Shown: positions 59,695 through 64,000 of the stretch, one piece after another | Numbering within the stretch: position 1 is the first letter of the stretch | Layout: every line of letters begins with the position of its first letter | Assembly: GCA_019925795.1 (NCBI GenBank) | Contig: CM034314.1 | Span: forward strand, 79,914,780-79,978,779 | From: Dendrobium chrysotoxum | Taxonomy: Eukaryota > Streptophyta > Magnoliopsida > Asparagales > Orchidaceae | DNA length: 64,000 nucleotides | Direction: 5' to 3' | The notes under the pieces: generated by a model | Told to the model about the DNA's origin: nothing | What the model saw: the letters and a program-made list of their open reading frames with translations, nothing else | Databases searched by the model: none | Translations under genes and position numbers: made by a program

Positions 59695-60648
59695 TGTAAA
59701 ATCCGAAAAATAACCGAATCGTAAGCATCACACGCATTTCGATGCACTGCGATAAAAATAATCAAATTTTCGAAGTTGTCGGAATTCGGTGAAGTTAATT
59801 TTATAAAATTCTACGCGAAATTTTGAACGATTTGATATAAAGAACTCATATTTAATTTCTCATGGATTTAAAATTGAAAAATTGCCGAAGTTTTATATTA
59901 AAATGGTTATTTACTTAATAGCCCTTCTTAGAGCTAGCTATGCCTAAAGCTTACAAGGGTAATTAAGTATTTTTGCTCCTCTCCCTAATACTCCAAAGTC
60001 TTAAGGGACTGAATACATTCGGTCCCTTTCATTTGCACGGCTCATTCTGTCGGCCGAACAGGAGACGGACAAGGGGCGAAGCAAGGGAGTTTTTGGCGGC
60101 GGCGGAGGCGGTTCTCGACGGCCAACCTTGGGGAAATTTGTAGAGTGAGATTCAAAGAAGACTAATGTATGTTTATAAATAAGAAATTTCTTGTTTGCAT
60201 ATAGATATCTTGAGGAGAAAAATTCTAGGGTTTTGGAAAAACCTAGAATTTTTAAAGAAGATTAATAGGGAAGGTTTAGGAAACGATTTTACCCATGAAA
60301 ACGCGTTTTTCCCCAAAAATTTTTAGGGTTTCAAAATTTAGGGTTTTTGCCGAATGTTTATTTTTATGAAAATTTCTTAACAAATTTTATCCCTAAGGGT
60401 CTTAGGAATGTTCTAATGGTGAAACTTTGGGATTTTTCTCAAAATATTATTTTTCCTAGTTTCTAATTAAATTAAATCCGAAAATAAAAATTCCTATATA
60501 TTAATTTAATAATGAAAATGTTTTGACATGAAAATATAATGAAAATCATGTTTCCAAAATTAGGGGTTTCGAATAAATCCGAAAATTTGGTTTATTTTAA
60601 ATTAATTTAGGCATTGGTAATAGGTTAATTTGGGTAAATAGTGAAATT

Positions 60649-60739
<91 letters not shown>

Positions 60740-61718
60740 CTAAATAATTTTAAAAGAGAAGAAGAATTTAGTTTAAAATTATTAAATTAGCTTATGAACG
60801 AGAAATGATTTTCATATAGGTGTTAATCTTGTGGCCTCGAAGGAAGGAGTACGAGCGAAGAAATCAAATCCCTCGAATCAAGTGAGTAAGCATGTTTCTA
60901 TGTTACAGTAATTGTATTGTTTCTAAATTTCATTTAATTGTTATTGCAAGTTATTTTCTTTACCGCATTTGCAGATGACTCATTTTTTGCATATTAAATG
61001 ATTTACTAAATATTATCATATAAAGCATAAGGTAAAGCAAAGTATTATGATATAAGAATGATATGATTGATATAGAATGATTGCATGTGCATGTTGAATG
61101 ATAGAGCTCACCCTCTTATAGTACTGGCTGGGGACGCTGTACTCGTGCACGTTAAAAGGAAAATGCCATTGAAAAGGAAATGAAAATGGTAAAGGAGTAC
61201 CTTTATTGGTACTAAATTAGACAAGGGCTCTTGTGAAGGTTGTACTATATATGAAAATGAGAAAATGAGAAAGATATGAATACATATATGACGAATGTAA
61301 AATGGTTATGATATGACATGTGTTTCTGATTTATGCATAACATTATACATTTAAAGTCTTGATGAAACAAATGATATGTTTAAATGAAATAAAATTTAAA
61401 ATATGAAATGACATCAAGCATATTCCTTCTATTGCCTTGAATTACTGTAATTTAGATACATGTGTTACTCGCTAAGCTTTGACTTACTATTGTTGCTCTA
61501 ACTTTTCTTTCAGGTAAGTTTAATATAATTCAAATGAGTAGAAGAAACGAAAAAGTGTATCGTAGGTGTGAGGCACCAGAAGAAAGGTATTTATGATATT
61601 TTGTCTTATATTTTGATGTTTAGTGGCTCTTTCAAGATTATTGAGATAGTTTTAAAGGAATTGAAAATTTGATCTACCGTCCGACCATTAATTCGAGCCC
61701 CCGGGTCGGGTCGTGACA
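59695..61718 (-). mobile_element. Solo LTR with perfect 5-bp target duplication (unit B)
   Basis: Same insertion as 18530-20541, with GCATA at 59690-59694 and 61719-61723. It is 2024 bases long. Most of the length change comes from a longer (TA)n(GA)n tract at 60651-60736, offset by a loss near 61684 (GACAGTCTGTTCCCGCCTCG is missing). The shared site shows that solo-LTR formation preceded the duplication. Confidence 0.93.
60651..60736. repeat. (TA)n(GA)n microsatellite in solo LTR (unit B)
   Basis: About 26 TA followed by about 17 GA units. The unit A counterpart at 19492-19546 has an interrupted TA run and only about seven GA units. Confidence 0.95.
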
Positions 61719-62757
61719 GCATATCTCAAATTAAAAGATTGTCACACTAATTATATATGTTCATGATGTTATCCTTACTAAAAATGATGAGGTAAAAGTA
61801 ACCAATTTACACAATCTTATGGGAAAAGAATTTGATAGTAAAGACATGGGATAACTTCAACATTTCCGGACATAGAAATTACCCACTCAAGGGATGACAT
61901 GTATGCATCTTAATGAATGTATGTTCTCGATCTCCTTAAAGAAACTACTATAAATATAAATATTAAAATGGGCACTAAGGAAGCAAATTCTACTGCTTCT
62001 AAAGAAAGATGTTAGAAATTATGGGGAACTAATTTATCTAAGCACATATCACCAGATATTTGATTCTTGGTTAGTATGGTTACCAGATTAATGAATAATT
62101 CCACAAAAATACAAATTGGTGTTCTTTTCCGAATTCATCAATGTCTAAAGAGAAATCTTGGCAAAGGTTTACATTTGAGGAAAACTCCCAACATAGATCT
62201 AGATATTTGGTCTCGACTAGGGATGACCATCCTATTTTTGAATAGTCCCTTCAAAAACATAAATGATGATTGTTTTTTGGATCCTTCAATATCAAAAGTA
62301 AAATCTTATCACAAGTATATTTTACGAAAACTTCCATCATAAATGTGCAAGCCTTCAATGTTGCAGATTGGAGAAATTCTATTTCTGAGCGGAGATCAAC
62401 TACTAGATATTGCAAATAATAAAAAAACTAGTGGATGTTGCACTTATGTATGTGGAAACTTAATGGCATGGAGAAGCAAGATACAAGCTATTGTGATAAA
62501 AACTGGTGTTGAAGAGAAATTCAAGGTTATTTCATATAAGATTTGCAAAGAAATTTGGATGGAGAGAATGATATAAGAATAGAAGAGACCATCAAGTAGT
62601 CCAATGAAATTATCATGTAAAAAGCTACCATCAACATTGCAAAGAACCCAGTCCTTCATGATTGGACTGAAGCATACAAAGCCTCTTCATCATTTTATCG
62701 AGAAAAAGCTTGGTAACAATACTAACTAATTTTTTTTACACTACTTCAAATCATTAG

Positions 62758-64000
62758 TGATGCAGCCAAGAAATTGCCCACAAATACAAAATTTGCCAAT
62801 CTTCCAAATATAATGAAAAAAAACTACTAAACACAACAATTTAACCTTTTAAAACAAAAAGATTACAACCATAAAAGATATTTTCTCATAAATAAGACAA
62901 AACAAGACTCATTGACAACCCCAAAGAAGCTTTGATAATTGTAGAAGAAAGATACAAGTGGGGTGGATACTTGCGGAGAGAAGAAAGAGGTAAGAAGTCC
63001 GAGACGAAAGAGAGGACAAGCTCGCAAGCTTTCCTAGAAGAAGGAGAAGACGAAGAGGAACAAGAAGCTTTCCTAAAACCCTTAGGTTTTCCTTTCCAAA
63101 AATAAACACATATCTCTCTCTTTTATTCCACAAAACATCACATATTTATAAGAGAAAAGGAGGCAGCCAAACAGCCCTAAACAACCACCTAGGGAACCAA
63201 ACATAAAAGGGGAAATGGAAGGCCAGTAGGCTGTATAAAACCAGCAACCGAAGAGCCACACAGGAACCGGAAAAGCACCACAGGGAACCGGAACAGGCAG
63301 CCAAGGGGAACCGGAACAGGCAGCCAAGGGGGGAAGAACCTGGACTATTGCAATAATGAGCTGAAAAGGCAGCAGCAGCTATCAAAAACAGCCAAAAAAC
63401 CAAGCAGCCAAGCCCAAACCGAGACCCACCAGCAGCCCAAAAACCAAAGAAATTAGTTTGATTTGACCCCCCCTTTGCATGCATCAGATTCTCCTCCGGT
63501 TGAAAAAACTCATCTCCTGATGAGATCGATTTTGAACTTCCCAGGTGCGCAGACTGCCCTTTAACATTGATAACAAAGACTCACTAAAACTTTTAACAAC
63601 TTGAGAAAAAAAAAGACATTACAACCATGACTCACATAACAAACCTAGGATATACTAACTTGCTCTGATACCAAATTGATGCATGCAAGAAATTGCCCAC
63701 AAATACAAAATTTGCCAATCTTCTAAATATCATAAAAAAACTACTAAAAAGAACAATTTAACCTTTCAAAACAAAAAATTACAACCATAAAAGACCTTTT
63801 CTCATAAATAAGACAAAACAAGACTCATTGACAACCCTAAAGAAGCTTTGATAATTGTAGAAGAACGATACAAGTGGGGTGGATACTTGCGGAGAGAAGA
63901 AAGAGGTAAGAAGTCCGAGACGAAAGAGAGGACAAGCTCGCAAGCTTTCCTAGAAGAAGGAGAAGACGAAGAGGAACAAGCTCGCAAGCTTTTCCTAAAA
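62758..64000 (-). mobile_element. Short non-coding LTR retroelement (unit B, cut by window end)
   Basis: Counterpart of 21581-23120. The left LTR is 62758-63486, about 95 bases shorter than in A, largely from fewer minisatellite units. The spacer has the purine tract next to 63487, the tRNA-primer site is at 63662-63673, and the second LTR begins at 63677 and runs off the window. It sits at the same position in the copia tail, so it was inserted before the duplication. Confidence 0.82.

Larger units (their letters stand above)
51300..62757 (+). mobile_element. Decayed Ty1/copia element, GAG to RNase H, with nested insertions (unit B)
   Basis: Longer version of the copia remnant in unit A. 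The UBN2-type GAG is at about 51480-52000 (LINSIANKIKEKFMYYKTIK, then VKSHLHELQ). Protease-flanking sequence is at 52430-52550 (VKITDESFTAASIGFITLS). Pre-integrase is at 55530-55600 (LWDYHLGHPNVLHLKK). Integrase spans 55625-56400, RT 56760-57005, 59340-59690 and 61724-62340, RNase H 62343-62580, and the tail runs to 62750. The reading is broken by many stops. Three later insertions split it: DNA at about 52740-55010 containing a solo LTR, the LINE at 57006-59340, and a solo LTR at 59695-61718. RNase H is slightly less damaged here: GAA codes Glu at about 62511, where A has a TAA stop. Confidence 0.85.
25565..64000. repeat. Tandem segmental duplication, unit B (continues past window)
   Basis: This is the second copy of the same segment, in direct orientation. 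It is longer than the matching part of unit A because of a 6717-base Helitron (26525-33241), a 2335-base LINE (57006-59340) and about 7.3 kb (48331-55631) missing from A. At 64000 it is still inside the right LTR that matches A near 22920. The counterparts of the A first-exon candidate and (TA)n tract would therefore lie beyond the window. Confidence 0.93.

Overview
This is nuclear DNA from a flowering plant, almost certainly a eudicot; the species cannot be fixed from sequence alone. The evidence is AT-rich DNA packed with plant-type transposable elements: a Helitron with TC/CTAG ends, Ty1/copia remnants, solo LTRs, a terminal-repeat retrotransposon primed by initiator-Met tRNA, RTE-clade LINEs with (TTG)n tails, a tRNA-derived SINE and a MULE-like MITE. 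Broken pieces of plant genes lie among them (BARD1-like, MUT9-like casein kinase, cysteine synthase). There is no bacterial-style operon, rRNA gene or CRISPR array. No host gene is complete in the window.

The window is dominated by one event, a direct tandem duplication. Unit A covers 1-25564. Unit B starts at 25565 and is still running at 64000, where it matches A at about 22920. Homologous stretches differ by roughly 1-2 percent. The units differ structurally. B alone carries a 6.7-kb Helitron (26525-33241) and a 2.3-kb RTE LINE (57006-59340). A alone carries a retroelement LTR fragment (15911-16795) in place of about 7.3 kb present in B (48331-55631).

Order inside a unit (A coordinates, with B in brackets): TTCAA-rich DNA 1-1200 (25565-26524 and 33242-33510); SINE 1973-2105 (34290-34422); MITE 2469-2612 (34802-34945); last exon of an unidentified minus-strand nuclear-protein gene 3230-4153 (35563-36489); old minus-strand RTE LINE 4531-6560 (36860-38934); LTR-like block 7081-7560 (39455-39930); two more minus-strand exons 10125-10529 (42515-42919); a repeat arm 12960-13400 (45350-45790); a decayed BARD1-like gene copy 14623-15620 (47048-48030), which in B is followed by an inverted partner of that arm (50010-50520). 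Next comes a decayed copia element cut by a solo LTR with perfect target duplications, 18530-20541 (59695-61718), then a short LTR element, 21581-23120 (62758 to the end). Unit A closes with a promoter and first-exon candidate on the minus strand (23459-23646) and a long (TA)n tract.

The most informative objects are the mosaic Helitron, which holds kinase exons, an internal relic of a Helitron 3' hairpin, cysteine synthase exons and then the working 3' end; the nested copia/LTR/LINE stratigraphy; the BARD1-like fragment between inverted repeats; and a deletion junction in unit A with 17 bases that also occur 1.5 kb away. I see no new enzymatic system. What is unusual is the record of duplication, capture and nested insertion. 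An alternative to a real tandem duplication, two allelic haplotypes joined by an assembler, cannot be excluded from sequence alone.
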